Assembly: GCA_947396885.1 (NCBI GenBank)
Contig: OX377206.1
Coordinates: 5,036,658-5,100,657 of the forward strand
Reading direction: 5' to 3'
Length of the DNA stretch: 64,000 nucleotides
DNA from: Heligmosomoides polygyrus polygyrus
Lineage: Eukaryota; Nematoda; Chromadorea; Rhabditida; Heligmosomidae
Part shown: piece by piece, positions 32,947 through 44,099 of the stretch
Layout: each line of letters begins with the position of its first letter
How positions within the stretch are numbered: position 1 is the first letter of the stretch
The notes under the pieces: model-generated
What the model was told of the DNA's origin: nothing
Databases searched by the model: none
The model's input: the letters and a program-made list of their open reading frames with translations, nothing else
Position numbers and translations under genes: made by a program

Positions 32947-35900
32947 CTAACGACGGAAATTATAAGCCATCGATCTCGCGTGTACGTTCCCGGTTGGCGA
33001 AATGGAACCTGCGCTGACAAATCTCTCGTAATCTTTGAATGCCTGCAGGTGTGGTCTGAAGAACGTCTTGTAGTCAAGCTCGCGAAGCTCAGCGCTGAAA
33101 ATGTACCGATAGTTATGCACGTAAGTGATAACATGCCTGCAAACCTTGGGCTTTCTTAGAGCTTCCCTATATTTCGGCGTTTCGCGACACACACACTTAT
33201 GCTCCCAGAATACTTTCGAATTTTCGAATTCTATTGATTTCGAGTACCAGAAATTTTTCAAGTTCGAATACATACATTCGAAAAACATGTTCGTTGCTTT
33301 TTAATACCTATTTGAGTATCTATTGATGTCGGGCATAACTATAGTGTAGCAGCGCGATCATCAACCCAATCGATACTCAGCGCTTACTAATCAATATATG
33401 TGATTCTTATAGTCCAGGCGACATACGCCGGCATCTATATCATTGTTGAACGGATAAGGATGTTTCGAAGCCTGGATAACGGATTCCGAATATCCTTCAG
33501 AAGAGTGCTTGGTTACGACAAAGAACTCTGCAGCAGACGGGAGTCGAACGCGCATCCCCTGCTTTTCGGCAACGACCTATCAGCGCTTACACCTAGTATA
33601 AGGAAGTCGCGGATGTCTGAGGGAGGTCCAACTACGCTGCTGGTGCAGGAGGTTAGCATCCTGCACGGTAAACGAGGGCTGCGGGTTCGAGTCCCGCTTG
33701 GCGCTAGCCGCGTTACCCTAATCTCCTGTCGTGCTCTGTGAGGACCAAGTTCAGTCTTTGACAGCGGCATGTGTTCTTTCCTCAGTATCAGTATTTGACT
33801 GGAGTGTTGCGTTGAATAGTGGAGACTCGGTAGATGTTATTTACATTGATTTGTCAAAGGCGTTTGATAAAGTAAGCCATCAAATGCTTCTAAAAAAGCT
33901 CTATAGTCTTGGCATTACAGGATCTTTGCTTCGGTGGATTCAATCTTATTTGCATGAAAAGCATATGCGGGTGAAAGTCGGTAATTCCTTTTCGAAGTGC
34001 TATGATTGTGGAAGTGGGGTTCCCCAGGGAGGTGTGCTGTCACCGGTTCTTTTTCTTGCATACACCTGCGATCTTCCTGCAGCTCTATCCACGCACCCTT
34101 GTGTGAAAGTGCAGATGCATGCCGATGACATAAAAATGTATGGGAGGTACAATTACAGCAATAAGGATGAGGTTTGTCAAGCCTTATCCCAGTCCATTAA
34201 CAACATGGCAGTGTGGGCTAGCGCTTGGAACATTCCTGTAAATCCATCCAAAACTTCAGTTTTCCACATTGGAGAAGCGCCTAATGTGGAATTTGGCCTT
34301 AATAACTGTACGTTCAGGACAGTATCTGAGATTCGTGATCTAGGAATTTTCTTGGACAGTGGATTAGATTTCAATAATCACATTGATATAATAGTTAGGA
34401 AAGCTTTTTCTGTCCTTTTTCCAATTTTCAGGAATCTTAAGTGTGACGACAGCAGGATACTTATTAAACTGTATAAGTCATACGTCTTACCAATACTGGA
34501 GTACTGTTCTCAGATTTGGAGTCCTTCTACTAAAAAGTATATAGAAAAAATTGAAAAGGTTCAGAAAACCTTTACAAAGATCTTGTTTAATCGTTGTGTA
34601 AACTGTACTAATCCTATTACAGCGTGTCCTAGGTATGAAGAACGACTAAAATTTTTCGGCCTCAATAGCCTACTGCACAGACGCGTTGTAAGTGATCCAG
34701 TGTTCTGTTTCAAAATTCTAAAAGGCGAATCTAGACATAAAGCTAGTAAGTATTGGACCTTCTTGCCAACACAAGGTCGGCGTAATAGGTACTACTTTCG
34801 CTATCCTAAGATAAAGAAGAAATACCGAGAAAGAGTTTTCAATTCTCTGTTCTTTCGAGGAGCTCGTTGGTTACAAATGCTACCATCTAGCCTATTAGAA
34901 GCACCAAACGCAAATGTTTTTAGAAAAGGATTGAAAAGAATAGATTTGCTTCCAACACTGCATATACCACATATTGCCTAAGCAGAAGATTCTGTTATTC
35001 TTCGTTTTCCTTTTTCAAAAACTAGGAATTCCTTTGTTTTAGAATAACTTTTCTTTTGAGCTTCTTTTGTTTTCATTTTTTTCCTTGTCTTTTCCGTTTG
35101 TGCTCCTTCTTTCCTCGTGTTCCTAATTTTTCTTGATGTTTAGAACTTCTCTACTTTGTCTCTGATTAGCCTGTGCTACCGCCCTACGTTTCCCCATGCA
35201 GCATCTTCGATGGGTTCTGATGGAGTTGACGGACCTACTAAGTTGGTATCCGGAGCCGATATCTCCTACGACTTGCAGTGTTGGCGGGCCACTGCTCTTC
35301 TTCATCAGCTACCCATCATCTTTATCCCGTTCCCTTACCCCCATTTTCAGAACTTTTTCCCTTTTTCCTTTCTGCTGTTTGTGCAAGAGTTGCGCTCACA
35401 GGAAAATAACAGTTAGTTAGGCTAGCTTTTTTTATTTGTTATTTTTCACCATGTGTTTTCTAATGTGCTGTGTCCTTGTTAGATGTAATATTTTTTTGCG
35501 CACGACATTGTGCAAACAACAAATAAATAAAATAAATAAATCATGGTACCCTACAGTACTCAGTTTCTAGGGTTTTTTTTTACAGCAAATCTTAACGAGA
35601 TGTAGAATGTGCCTGTTCGGATCCTTTCCTTTTCACACAAGTGAGGCTTCACCCTAGCACTCATGCCTTCAGAAACCGTCGACCAATTCGTGGCACTCTT
35701 CGAGCATAGAACGACACATGTAGTCCCTTCCCATTATGACGCCTTCGCATAAGATGTGACTCCCGATTTTACGTAGATTTTTTTCGGGGAACGGCCAGCT
35801 CAAGCCAATCAAAAATATTACGTGACGTCAGGATACTCAGTTTTTCTGTTGATCACTTCTAATCTTGTGCTTATTATAGAGACAAGACAGGGGCACGTTC

Positions 35901-38900
35901 GGCTGCCTGCCAACGGCCAAACGTCTGGGTGGGGCCTTGCCCTAAAAAAGTCGGATCTCTCAGTGCAACCATTCTACTTTTTTAGACCTCATTTTCGTCA
36001 AAAATTGACCTTGTGAAAAGGTGCTAACTGTGTGAGAGGGTGGTGGATGCATATGACAACAAACTGAGAAAATTGAACCATCCAATACCCCTCGACAAAG
36101 GATGAAGGACGACGTTACTCAACCAGTTTTGGGATGCGCCGCGCGTTCTATTTACTTCTACAGGATGTCGTGAAGGCGATTGAATGCGTATTTGGCCATA
36201 CAATGACTTGCAGTGGCCAACCGATGAACAAGTCAGCGCTCTTTCCTTCCCAGACAAGTCTGATACCAGTTCACCGACCCTGGAGGGATGGAAGGCGTGG
36301 TTGGCCTGGACGGGAAATCCGAACCTAGAACCAGGCATCGGGTGCACGCGGCAGCCGGCACCTCTTCCTATGCGCTACACGAGCGGCATGTCCTTCGATA
36401 ATATTGGGTTTGGGTCAGAATTGACAGATTGCAACGGTCGATAACAAATATTCAACAGATACACGGATGCTTGTTGTGGGACATCGGTGGCACGTATCCT
36501 TAATCCGAACGCCCGCTTCACGACGCAAGTGACCACGCCTTCAGAACCCAGACGCCCGCTGCACGACGTCGGTGACATGTCTTCTAAACCTTGACGCTCA
36601 TGGCGCGATGTCAGTGACATCTCTTGTGAACCTGGATGCTCGTTGCCTAACGTGAGCGGTACGTCTTCTGTAGGCAAAGGTTTGTTGCAGGACGTCGGCA
36701 GTAGATCATCTGAATCCAGACGCTCGTGGCACAACGTCTTGGAAATACCCCGGACAGACGGACATGCGCATTATAACGGGTGGAGACTGTTCCAATTGCT
36801 CACCTACACAACGACCATTGGAATTCTCCATACATTCCCATACTAAGCTCGTTTTTCCGAGCAGCTAATACATACAATACAATGACTTGCGGTGGCCAAC
36901 TGATGAACAAGTCAGCGCTCTTTCCTTGCCAGACAAGTCTGGTACCAATTCACCCACCCTGGAGGGATGGAAGGCGTGGTTGGCCTGGACGGGAAATCCG
37001 AGCCTAGAACCAGGCATCGGGTGCACGCGGCAGCCGGCACCTCTCCCTATGCGCTACACGAGCGCCACGTCCTTCGATAATTGTCGTGTTATTGCTCTAC
37101 GAAAGCGAAACCAAGAACTTCACCTGGTAAACCACTTGGCCTCGAGAACGTCTTCACCCTGCGCGGTTGCATCACCACGTCTGTATTCCATCAAGCAGGT
37201 GAAGAACATTCCAGATACGGTGCCGTACATCAATTCCACCTTGTTGTTGTGGCTGAAAATCTTACATAGAGAGAACTGCTTGACGAAAAGTGTTGCGTTA
37301 TAAGATCACCAGGCCATTAAGTATGTAAAGTGCCGCTTAACACGTTGACAACCGCGTGACTTGATGTCGTGCCACACTCTTTCGGCCGCGTAGAACCGTG
37401 TGACACGATTCGGGGTCACACACTTGTATCCCATTTTTCTAGTGGATTCAATTCTATCGAAGGAATTTTTTTGTGAATGTGTACTTCACCTTCAGATACT
37501 ATTGTAAAGAGCGTGATCCACGAAAACAATTTCCGGTTATTGATTTATCGCGCTTCTCCACAAACAGCGGCTTCAATTATCAACCAACTATGGATACTGC
37601 CAAAGATCGATTGGTCCCACGCATCAGAGGCCTATGTCATACCATCGCTCACCCCGAGCGACGTCTAATGAGATGCTCCCATATCGATCGGGCGGCGCGA
37701 TGGGATCGATATGGGTGCATATCATTGGGCGTCGCTCGGGGTGAGCGATGGTATGACAAAGGCCAGAAACTTGAAAGCCGCGCGATCGTCAACATGTTAA
37801 GGGAGCGTTTAGGGGGTTCTAGCGTTCTACCCCCAACTCCCTGGGCTTGCTCGAGAGACTATGCCTTACGAGATAGTGGAGACGCGAACGTTTGCAACGC
37901 CTCTGTTTAAAGGGCGGGGGGGGGGGGGTAGAACGGCAGTCCGTCAGCGTTTACTGACGCGATGTATTGATAAGCTCCTGTATCGATCGCGCGACGCGAT
38001 GAATCGATATGGGAGCTTATCACTGCATCGAGTCGCTTGTCCCGCGTACATTAAACGACCCACAACGGACAAAAAGAAAACGACTTCTAAGCCAACCGTC
38101 TTGAATGCACATCTGGCCCACACAATGACTTGTGGTGGTCAGCCGTTGGATAAGTCAGCGTTTTATCCCCCAGACTGATGCGAATGCGAAGTTTGATGCG
38201 GTTTCACCGAGCATAGAAGAACCGAAAGGATGTTTGGTATAGGAAGGGGGACCCGAAATAAGAGCCACGATGGAATGCACTCGACGGCCGGCGCCATTCC
38301 CGACTGCGCTGCCACCCTCCCCAAATGCTGACTAAACTTTCTACACCTTCAGCTAGCTCCCGGTGGCTGCTAATAGTTGTGTGCAGTTCTGCATAACATT
38401 CTTCGCTTGGGAGAAATTTGCAAAAAAATTTAGAACTTTGCTGTAACGTTTGCAACGTGATCCCATGAAGATTTAAGGTGAAAAACGCCCAACAAGTATC
38501 TCCAGCTTAATTTGAATCCACAGCAAGAAGAATTGCGCTAATAATAACAACAAACAACGCCCATATCGTAAAAATTTTCTAGCCGGAAACTATATAACTC
38601 ACTTAATGGAGATAATCGCTGACGCGTATGCAGTGACTCCTGTTTTGTCTTTCACTGTCCTCTTAGCCGTTTCATAAACACTCTCGTTCTCAATCGTCGT
38701 GCCACCAGGAAACTTCCAGCAATCACTTCTGAAACATGGATTCACGAATTGAAATAAATTTAACACATAGCTCAATCCGGTTCAGACAAGCTAATAATAG
38801 GCAGATTAGGGATCAAGATTGTAAAGCCAGAAATAAGAGAAACTTGAGGAAGAAAAGAAATTAGTTACCTTCTCCATAATCTCTCCAGAGGATCGGAAAG

Positions 38901-41900
38901 AATCAGGTTATGGTAAGGGATCTTAAAACCGACGTGCGGCTTATTCTAGGAGGTGACAGAACCTCAGAAAGCCTCAATGAGAGAATACACACACACACTT
39001 GAGGAACGCTCTAAGCGGTTTGGCTACGAAGCTCATCAGAAGGTCGTAGGTAAGCCCTAGTTTATACTTGCGTCGCGGCACGATGGCCGGAATAGACATC
39101 GACCGGGCGGCGCGAAAAATCGATATCTATGGCGGTCGTGGTGCCACGCCGCGTGGCGGCACAAGTATAAACTAGGGCTAGTATCGCTCCCATATTGATC
39201 GCGTGGGGCCGCGCGATCAATATGGGAGCACATCATTAGGCATCTCTCGGGGTGAGCGGTGGTATAACAAAGGCCTAATGGTTCAGCTCCACATGACCAT
39301 CTTCGGTGAATGTTTCTGGCGTTAGGTCGCTAAAAAATAATACATACAAATACGTTAAATATAATATAAAACAATATAATAATACAAAAAATGCAATATA
39401 AAACAACAAAAACAACGATTAATACGGTAAATGTAATATAAAACATGAGATCATGGATGAGGGCCTTCCACCTGAAGAACGCATTCAAGTCAGGCCTAGA
39501 GAACGCTATACTGGGCACTCCAAAAAGAAAGAACAATTTCAACCAAACAGAAGTATCTATGCCAAAATATACTGTTTTAGGGAAGGAAATGTTGGATCCA
39601 CCACCCTAGGCGGAGGGGACACATCCCACTGACCCTTTTACAACGACGGCAAAACTGAAAGCAAACTAACTAACTCTGCTTCGCTCCCCTCCGTTAGGAT
39701 AGATCCGTTGTAAGGAAATTTGTATTGAAAAGTTTTTTTGAGTTTTTGACGTTTGTTAAAATTTTTCTCCACTTTGCAACAGCAAAACTTCTTGGCGTAC
39801 TCTAAAGTGTTGTAGCACAATTCTACGAATTGAATTTTCCGTAGGAGTAATTGCGCATTAAAAAAACATCGAAAATGGTGTCAACGTCAGAGTCCTTCAA
39901 ATCTCAACCAATAAGAAGAAATGCAAAAATGTGGCAACGCAGGAGAATCGAACTCCGACATTCCTCCCATGAAGCAACGTCACTACCCACTGCGCTCCGA
40001 CCCGCTTGCCGGTAGAAGCATCGCGGGTGCACAAGAGACCCCAGAAGCTGTGAGGCGCTGATTCCATTACGACTTCCTTCAAGGACCCCGTACTCCATGG
40101 GTGTAAAAACTTGACAAAAAAGAAACACATTTTTATACTAATTCAGGGGTGAGGATTCTCCCTATATTACCCGCTCCCTCCGTTCAAACATACGCTTCAG
40201 ACCCTTCCCTTGTAAGACTATCTATCAGTTCTTCGTCACTTTCGGTGGTCTGTAATTTTTATACACTTGCCAAATGCTCAAATGAAAACAAAATTATAAT
40301 GAATGAAATAGGAAGAGGGATCGTGCTGCTACTGAGCACAGTGCAAACCCGAATATTACGAAAAAACACAAAAACCTCCCACCGTGAAGTGAAAAAGTGG
40401 AACTAAATTGTACCGGCGTTTCTCTCGAATCATCAGAATGCGACCAGAGTTGTCGACAACCAGTCCATAAACGGACATGAGGGTGATCTGGTGTCTGAAA
40501 GCAATAGATTATCACTCAACGCTCAACTGCAGTTGTTGAGTGCAAAAAGGACCAGACTGCGCCACACACTCAAAAAGTTCCTCTCGATTTTTATTTGATT
40601 GATAGTGTAAAGGATTACATAAAGCATACAAGTGAGAATATGTGCGTTCTTTGCAAACGGTTTGTTCTATCGTTTACAGGTAAGAGACCCCATGAAAACA
40701 GTTCTTTCCTTCAAGTTTTACTATCATTCGAGCAAAAATTGCGACCTTTTGCACAAGTACGTGGCACAGTCTCCTCTTCTGACACTAAAAATAGCCGCCT
40801 TCCTGCCCCTTAAAACAAGCTTTAAACCATTCAAATCAGTTTCTTTGAGCCTAAATTGGCTGGTATCGACGTTGTAAGTTGTCACAACGATGTTTTGTTG
40901 CGATCAAAACTTCTAGCGCCAGGCGGGACTCGAACCCGCACCTCCCTCTGACCGGGCGGGAATGCTCTACTCCTTTACACCACCGGCGCCGTTTGATCGA
41001 ACGCAACATCCACACCTCGTGGGACTGATCAGCACCCACCCGTATCCGGGATGAGCAGGCCGCTGATATCAGCATGGAACCAGTGAAGCTGATGGCCCGC
41101 CCGGTCAGAGGGAGGTGCGGGTTCGAGTCCCGCCTAGCGCTAGAAGTTTTGATCGCAACAAAGCTTTAAACCATTATTTTTCCTCAGAAATGAGAATTTT
41201 CTAAAGTTTCAAACAATGTGTGCACTTAATGGGTAGGTGTGCGGCGATGATCAATTTCTTTGTGGGCTGCGCCATGCATCCTACTTCTAAGGGGAAATCG
41301 TTGAAGCAATCTGAATGCGTGGTTGATCTACAAGATGACTCGGGGTGGCCAGTCGATGACGAAGTCAGCATTTTACCCTTGCCAGATAAGTCTAGTAACA
41401 TTCATCGAACCCCAAGGGATGAAAGGCCTTATTCGCCTAGGGATTTGAAGCAGGTCGAACCAAGAACCTCGAATCGAAGTGCACGCGACAGACGGCGCCT
41501 CCTCCAACTGCACAACGTATGTACACGTGTATGTTCGCACGAGCTCAACTCCAAGACTTGGGGAAAACCCTACGGAGTTTAGTACGAATCAGCAATTATC
41601 GCAATGAAAAACTAGTGTGTGAGAGCTGCACACGACTGCGAAATCATCGCAGTTTTGCCAACCAACTCTTCAAATTCCAATTTCCACTTCGAAAATCGCT
41701 TCGCCTTCACGATTTTGAACTCGGTAGGGACTTCGTGATTTCGCTCTTTCCGCAAAAGTTTGATCTCATTCGAATAACGATTATATGGAAACGTCGCTCA
41801 AAATACATACCTCTAGTGTGAAATCATCATCAGAAGAAGAAAGCCAACAACTTTAGTCCTCTTCTGTTGTGAAATTCATCTGTGATCAACATATTTCAAC

Positions 41901-42770
41901 CACCTTATGCAGTACCGGACATGCCGCCCCGTCCAACCAGCACAAGCGGCGCGAAAGATGAAGAGGGGTGCAAAAGCGCGTCCGAAAGCGCCGTTTTCCG
42001 CTCGCTACGCGTCGCGTCTGAGGGAAATCGCGATAGGGCGTGGCATCCTCAACTTCTGGACGTCAGGCTGATGGAAGGAGCCTATCCATGCGTTTGGAAG
42101 AGCATAGCCTACTGTTTGGAACTAACTGCCGCTGTGAACAATGCATATAGACCCGGCAGAATCAATCGAGTGTGCGCGAGAGAGCGGGCGGCCAATGCAG
42201 GTTTGGCTTGTGCGACCCAATTTTTTCATATTGTGGAGCTTCTAGTGGGATCAGACAGACAGTTATGCGGGTGGAGCAGAAATAGCAACGGCAAAAACTC
42301 ACGAAGGAAATCGAGATGGCCCGTCTCCTATCCAGCGGTTGAGCACGAGTTTTCGTTCAACGATCTTATAGAAACCGTAGCCTCGTTTTAGGAGTTCGGG
42401 TAGGATCTCAGCGTCCTGGAGACATATGAATTTCAACATGCAATAGCGTCCTTATTTTAATGATCACTAGCGCTCTTTGTTACTCCTCGGCATAACAAAC
42501 AATAACACAACATAACATGGCACAACACAACAACACAAAAAACCCTTCAAAACTCACCCAGGGATGTACGACAACCTCGACTCCATTGACGCCCCGAAAC
42601 CTCCATAGCTCGCATTGATAGCCAAGCAGCTCGAAGAACTCCCCACTCTGGATAAGGTTCGGGGGTATAGCTTTGGACTCCACCACAGCGTCGCCATATT
42701 GATTGCAATCGAAAATCGGGAAGTCTTTCAGAAGTGGCATTAATTTCAATATGCGGACGAGGTCAGCCAT
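32947..42770 (-). CDS. Nudix gene 2: NUDT6-like paralogue with decayed Nudix box
   Basis: Exons on the minus strand: 42770-42558, 42415-42303, 40494-40414, 38728-38603, 37252-37124 and 33094-32947 (TAG). Total 810 bp, 269 residues. Exons 2, 3, 4 and 6 have the same lengths as in gene 1 (113, 81, 126, 148), and all phases agree. Donors are GTGAGT, GTGAGT, GTACAA, GTGAGT and GTGAAG; acceptors end in TCCAG, TTTCAG or TTTTCAG. The ATG directly follows TTTTCTTTTCAG, a strong start signal. Exon 2 has RGYGFYKIV. Exon 3 has [20 protein letters not shown]. Exon 4 has [12 protein letters not shown]. The box that should read REUxEExGU reads R-T-V-K-D-K-T-G-V, losing the metal-binding glutamates. Exon 5 has MFFTCLM and AKWFTR; exon 6 has DYERFVSAG and ends in two Arg. 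Probably an inactive binder or a regulatory pseudo-enzyme. Introns hold CR1, SINE and hairpin elements. Confidence 0.85.
33520..33712. repeat. Inverted pair of tRNA-like sequences
   Basis: 33525-33595 on the minus strand (TAGGTGTAAGCGCTG, GCGCGTTCGACTCCCG) and 33628-33712 on the plus strand (GGTTAGCATCCTGCACGG, GCGGGTTCGAGTCCCGC) face away from each other. Both have B-box-like TTCGA cores. Intact tRNA folds could not be drawn. Lies in intron 5 of gene 2. Confidence 0.5.
33731..35545 (+). mobile_element. CR1-clade non-LTR retrotransposon, 5'-truncated, open frame intact
   Basis: The open frame 33731-34981 (416 codons) encodes most of a CR1-type reverse transcriptase: [38 protein letters not shown], the catalytic motif [14 protein letters not shown] (about 34100-34140), [19 protein letters not shown] and a C-terminal [10 protein letters not shown]. 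The catalytic motif has His where Tyr or Phe is usual (HADD). The frame has no stops, so the insertion is fairly young. The endonuclease half is missing. The 3' untranslated part (34982-35517) ends in AAATAA repeats (35518-35540). It lies in antisense orientation within intron 5 of Nudix gene 2. Confidence 0.92.
35546..36095. other. Intron 5 of gene 2: no feature supported
   Basis: Unique-looking sequence between the CR1 tail and the next SINE; one 64-codon frame without a domain. Confidence 0.45.
36096..36386 (-). mobile_element. SINE-A copy 2
   Basis: Reverse orientation. The tail complement AAAGGATGAAGGACGACG lies at left and the head complement (GCGCTACACGA) at right. Full length with scattered substitutions. 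Confidence 0.8.
36470..36760. repeat. Diverged 42-bp minisatellite, about 6 copies
   Basis: Units such as ACGCCCGCTGCACGACG then TCGGTGACATGTCTTCT recur every 40-43 bases. Same family as 46325-46745 (units in the opposite sense). Lies in intron 5 of gene 2. Confidence 0.6.
36880..37062 (-). mobile_element. SINE-A copy 3, tail-truncated
   Basis: Nearly identical to copy 2 over AATGACTTGCGGTGGCC to the head GCGCTACACGAGCG, but it lacks the tail third. Close similarity to copy 2 only about 800 bp away suggests a local duplication. Confidence 0.78.
37629..37764. mobile_element. 136-bp hairpin MITE, ATCGAT-centre type
   Basis: Arms GGCCTATGTCATACCATCGC and its near complement. The inner part is CTCCCATATCGAT, and the unpaired centre contains CGGGCGGCGCGA. 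Lies in intron 4 of gene 2. A half copy lies at 39183-39280. Confidence 0.8.
37900..38035. mobile_element. Hairpin element, ATCGAT-centre type, with flanking poly-G
   Basis: Arms CGATGTATTGATAAGCTCC and its near complement around 37960-38030, with centre TATCGATCGCGCGACGCG. A run of about 14 G precedes it at 37916-37928. Confidence 0.65.
38105..38316 (-). mobile_element. SINE-A copy 4, degraded
   Basis: Recognisable by CACAATGACTTGTGGTGG, AAGTCAGCGTTTTATCC and GGCCGGCGCC in the right order; heavily mutated and interrupted. Confidence 0.55.
38317..38602. other. Intron 4 of gene 2: nothing seen
   Basis: No repeat or gene recognised. Confidence 0.4.
39053..39179. mobile_element. 127-bp hairpin MITE, AGCCCTAG type, copy 1
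   Basis: Ends AGCCCTAGTTTATACTTG and its complement, with a centre containing TCGACCGGGCGGCGCGA and ATCGATATC. A second copy lies at 55336-55472. Confidence 0.85.
39183..39280. mobile_element. Half copy of the 37629 hairpin MITE
   Basis: 39186-39229 is a hairpin (GCTCCCATATTGATCGCG and its complement). It is followed by ATCTCTCGGGGTGAGCG and ACAAAGGCC, the right arm of the 37629 element. It directly abuts the AGCCCTAG-type MITE. Confidence 0.7.
39281..39884. other. Intron 3 of gene 2: A/T-rich, no gene
   Basis: 39340-39440 is A-rich with repeated AATATAAAACAA words. The remainder is unassigned. Confidence 0.4.
39885..40110 (-). mobile_element. SINE-B copy 1 (tRNA-derived)
   Basis: The minus strand carries GGAGCGCAGTGGGTAGTGAC (A-box-like) and GAGTTCGATTCTCCTGCG (B box) about 45 bases apart, with a shared upstream part (CTGGGGTCTCTTG, CCCGCGATGCTTCTAC) and a downstream part (GGTTGAGATTTGAAGGA). 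A second copy lies at 52518-52728. Distinct from SINE-A. Confidence 0.8.
40590..40892. repeat. Intronic segment shared with gene 1 intron 1
   Basis: GATTGATAGTGTAAA, CGTTTACAGGT and GCCGCCTTCCTGC words occur in the same order as at 21420-21630 and 43900-43980. Confidence 0.45.
40893..41160. mobile_element. tRNA-like foldback element, copy 1
   Basis: Ends GTTGCGATCAAAACTTCTAG and its complement, with arms of about 65 bases and a ~130-base unique centre. Each arm carries the 3' half of a tRNA: GCGGGTTCGAGTCCCGC on the plus strand at right, its complement at left. Read on the minus strand, the left arm extends to a near-complete tRNA-like unit (GGCGCCGGTGGTGT...CTGGCGCT) with a 7-pair acceptor and a B box. 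No normal anticodon stem forms, so this is not called a tRNA gene. A second copy at 58340-58612 is very similar. Lies in intron 2 of gene 2. Confidence 0.75.
41258..41515 (-). mobile_element. SINE-A copy 5, degraded
   Basis: Order preserved: GCGCCATGCATCCTACTTC (tail side), GGTGGCCAGTCGATGA-like, CCAGATAAGTCTAG, then GACGGCGCCTCCTCCAACTGC (head). Many substitutions. Confidence 0.6.
41516..42302. other. Intron 2 of gene 2, right part
   Basis: 42120-42200 resembles part of R2 (GAACAATGCATATAGA, GTGTGCGCGAG). No gene recognised; the 169-codon frame at 41882-42391 overlaps exon 2 of gene 2 on the other strand and is not supported. Confidence 0.4.
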
Positions 42771-42784
42771 CTGAAAAGAAAAAA
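42771..42784 (-). other. 3' splice (probable trans-splice) acceptor before Nudix gene 2
   Basis: The minus strand reads TTTTTTCTTTTCAG immediately before the ATG. In nematodes a strong acceptor abutting the ATG usually marks spliced-leader addition. It could also be an ordinary acceptor of an untranslated first exon. Confidence 0.65.
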
Positions 42785-43064
42785 CTAAAGTGCCACGGAC
42801 ATCTGATTGTACGACTGACAGCGGTGTGCGACGGTTACAAATGAGGAAAAGAGAGCGATGATCAAAATTATGTCAGTTCTTGTCACTGGTTTCTGATGAA
42901 AAGGGAGTGATTGACTTTCAAGAGCGTTTTCACACCAATATTCATCCGATCTTCATCTGATGACATGATGTTGAACTACGTACTGACACATTCGTATCTT
43001 CAATACGCTGCAGGTTGAGAAATGTTTTCACCCAAACTTTGGACACTGCGATCGTTTGGGATGC
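42785..43064. other. Upstream of Nudix gene 2: no feature
   Basis: No TATA box or gene recognised. Confidence 0.35.
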
Positions 43065-43645
43065 TGGCCACGTATATACCATTTTCACGTCGAATTGGAC
43101 GCTTTCCCAAGCCATCTGTTAAGGCCCCCACACTTCTGCGGCAAGGCCGCGGCCCTGTCCTTAACCATAGGGTAGGGACGCAGAGCTTGCCGCCGCCGCC
43201 GCTGATTTCGAGTCTATTCAGAGACTATCTGCGCTCTAGCCCTTCGCGGATGGGAGCGGCCAGAGCGCGGACAGAGGGCGGGGAGGCGAATAGCAGCGTT
43301 AGGTCCCGACTAGAAGTACCTTATCTCGCCGCTTCGTGCCTCTGCCTCTTGACGGCAGGAGCGCTGCGGGAGAAGCACGACTCCTCATTTTCGCCACGCG
43401 CCGCTCTTCGCAAAAGTGTGTGGAGATCTTAAGACTTTTGAAATTGAAATGGAACTCTTCCAAATCGAAATGGCCTTCAGGCAGGTTACGCTGCAGATTC
43501 AACAAGGTGGTGGGAATAGTTTTTCCTCAAGGAAAATTTCGTATAACTTTCTTTATTTGAAATTGTTTGGTTTACCTGCCCTAACATGTGCAATAACTTT
43601 ATAAAATTTTCATTTAAGGGGAGAAAATAATCAATTGAAATTTAG
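43065..43645. repeat. Degraded GC-rich foldback copy 3 within a ~20-bp repeat region
   Basis: 43121-43400 carries TTAAGGCC, CACTTCTGCGGC, CCTTAACCATAGGG and TCGCCGCTTCGTGCC, a decayed half of the element at 11817 and 18324. It interrupts a block of CACGTCGAATTGGACGC / TTGAAATTGAAATGG repeats like those at 15560 and 21115, showing the order of insertion. Confidence 0.6.
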
Positions 43646-43648
43646 GTC

Positions 43649-43849
43649 CACGTCGCGAAGGTGAGCAGCATTGGTAGGTCTGGGCGCGCCGGCGAATGAT
43701 AACAAAGTAGAGCATAGACCGAACACATGCCAGCCGATCAGGGTGTCAACTGCACATGCCCTCTCTGAATGACACGCCCATTCAATGCGGTCTGATTGGA
43801 TGGGCGATTGGATTCCCATCCCCCAATGCTGCCCGTGTTCGCCACATGC
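43649..43849. mobile_element. ~200-bp inverted-repeat MITE, copy 1
   Basis: Left end CACGTCGCGAAGGTGAGCAG and right end CTGCCCGTGTTCGCCACATG are near complements. A related element lies at 59854-60051. Confidence 0.7.
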
Positions 43850-44099
43850 ACCGAAATTTGTTTTAAAGTACAGCAAAGAGACAAGCAATTCTGCCATCAG
43901 TCGAATAAAAATAGCGACCTTTGGAAGAAAGCACGGCGCAATCTCTTTTTTGGCACTGAAAATGCCGCCTTCCTGCTCTTTGGAACAATAAATCATTAGT
44001 TTCCTCCTAACTAGGAAGGGTTTCGACCTCCCATGTAACTTCAAGCTGAGACAAAGATCATTAGAAGGAGTTTGGAATGCTGATTACGAATATGGGTGT
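43850..44099. other. Spacer with conserved CCGCCTTCCTGC segment
   Basis: 43860-43990 resembles 21540-21660 and 40720-40830. No gene. Confidence 0.4.

Noticed and set aside
40905..41150. Functional tRNA genes
   Set aside because: Acceptor and T arms and promoter boxes are present, but no normal 5-bp anticodon stem with a 7-base loop could be drawn, and the units sit in an inverted-repeat element.
42480..42557. Extension of the gene 2 first exon to 42480
   Set aside because: The frame continues into low-complexity Cys/Val sequence after a perfect GTGAGT donor at 42557, and the paralogue splices at the same point.
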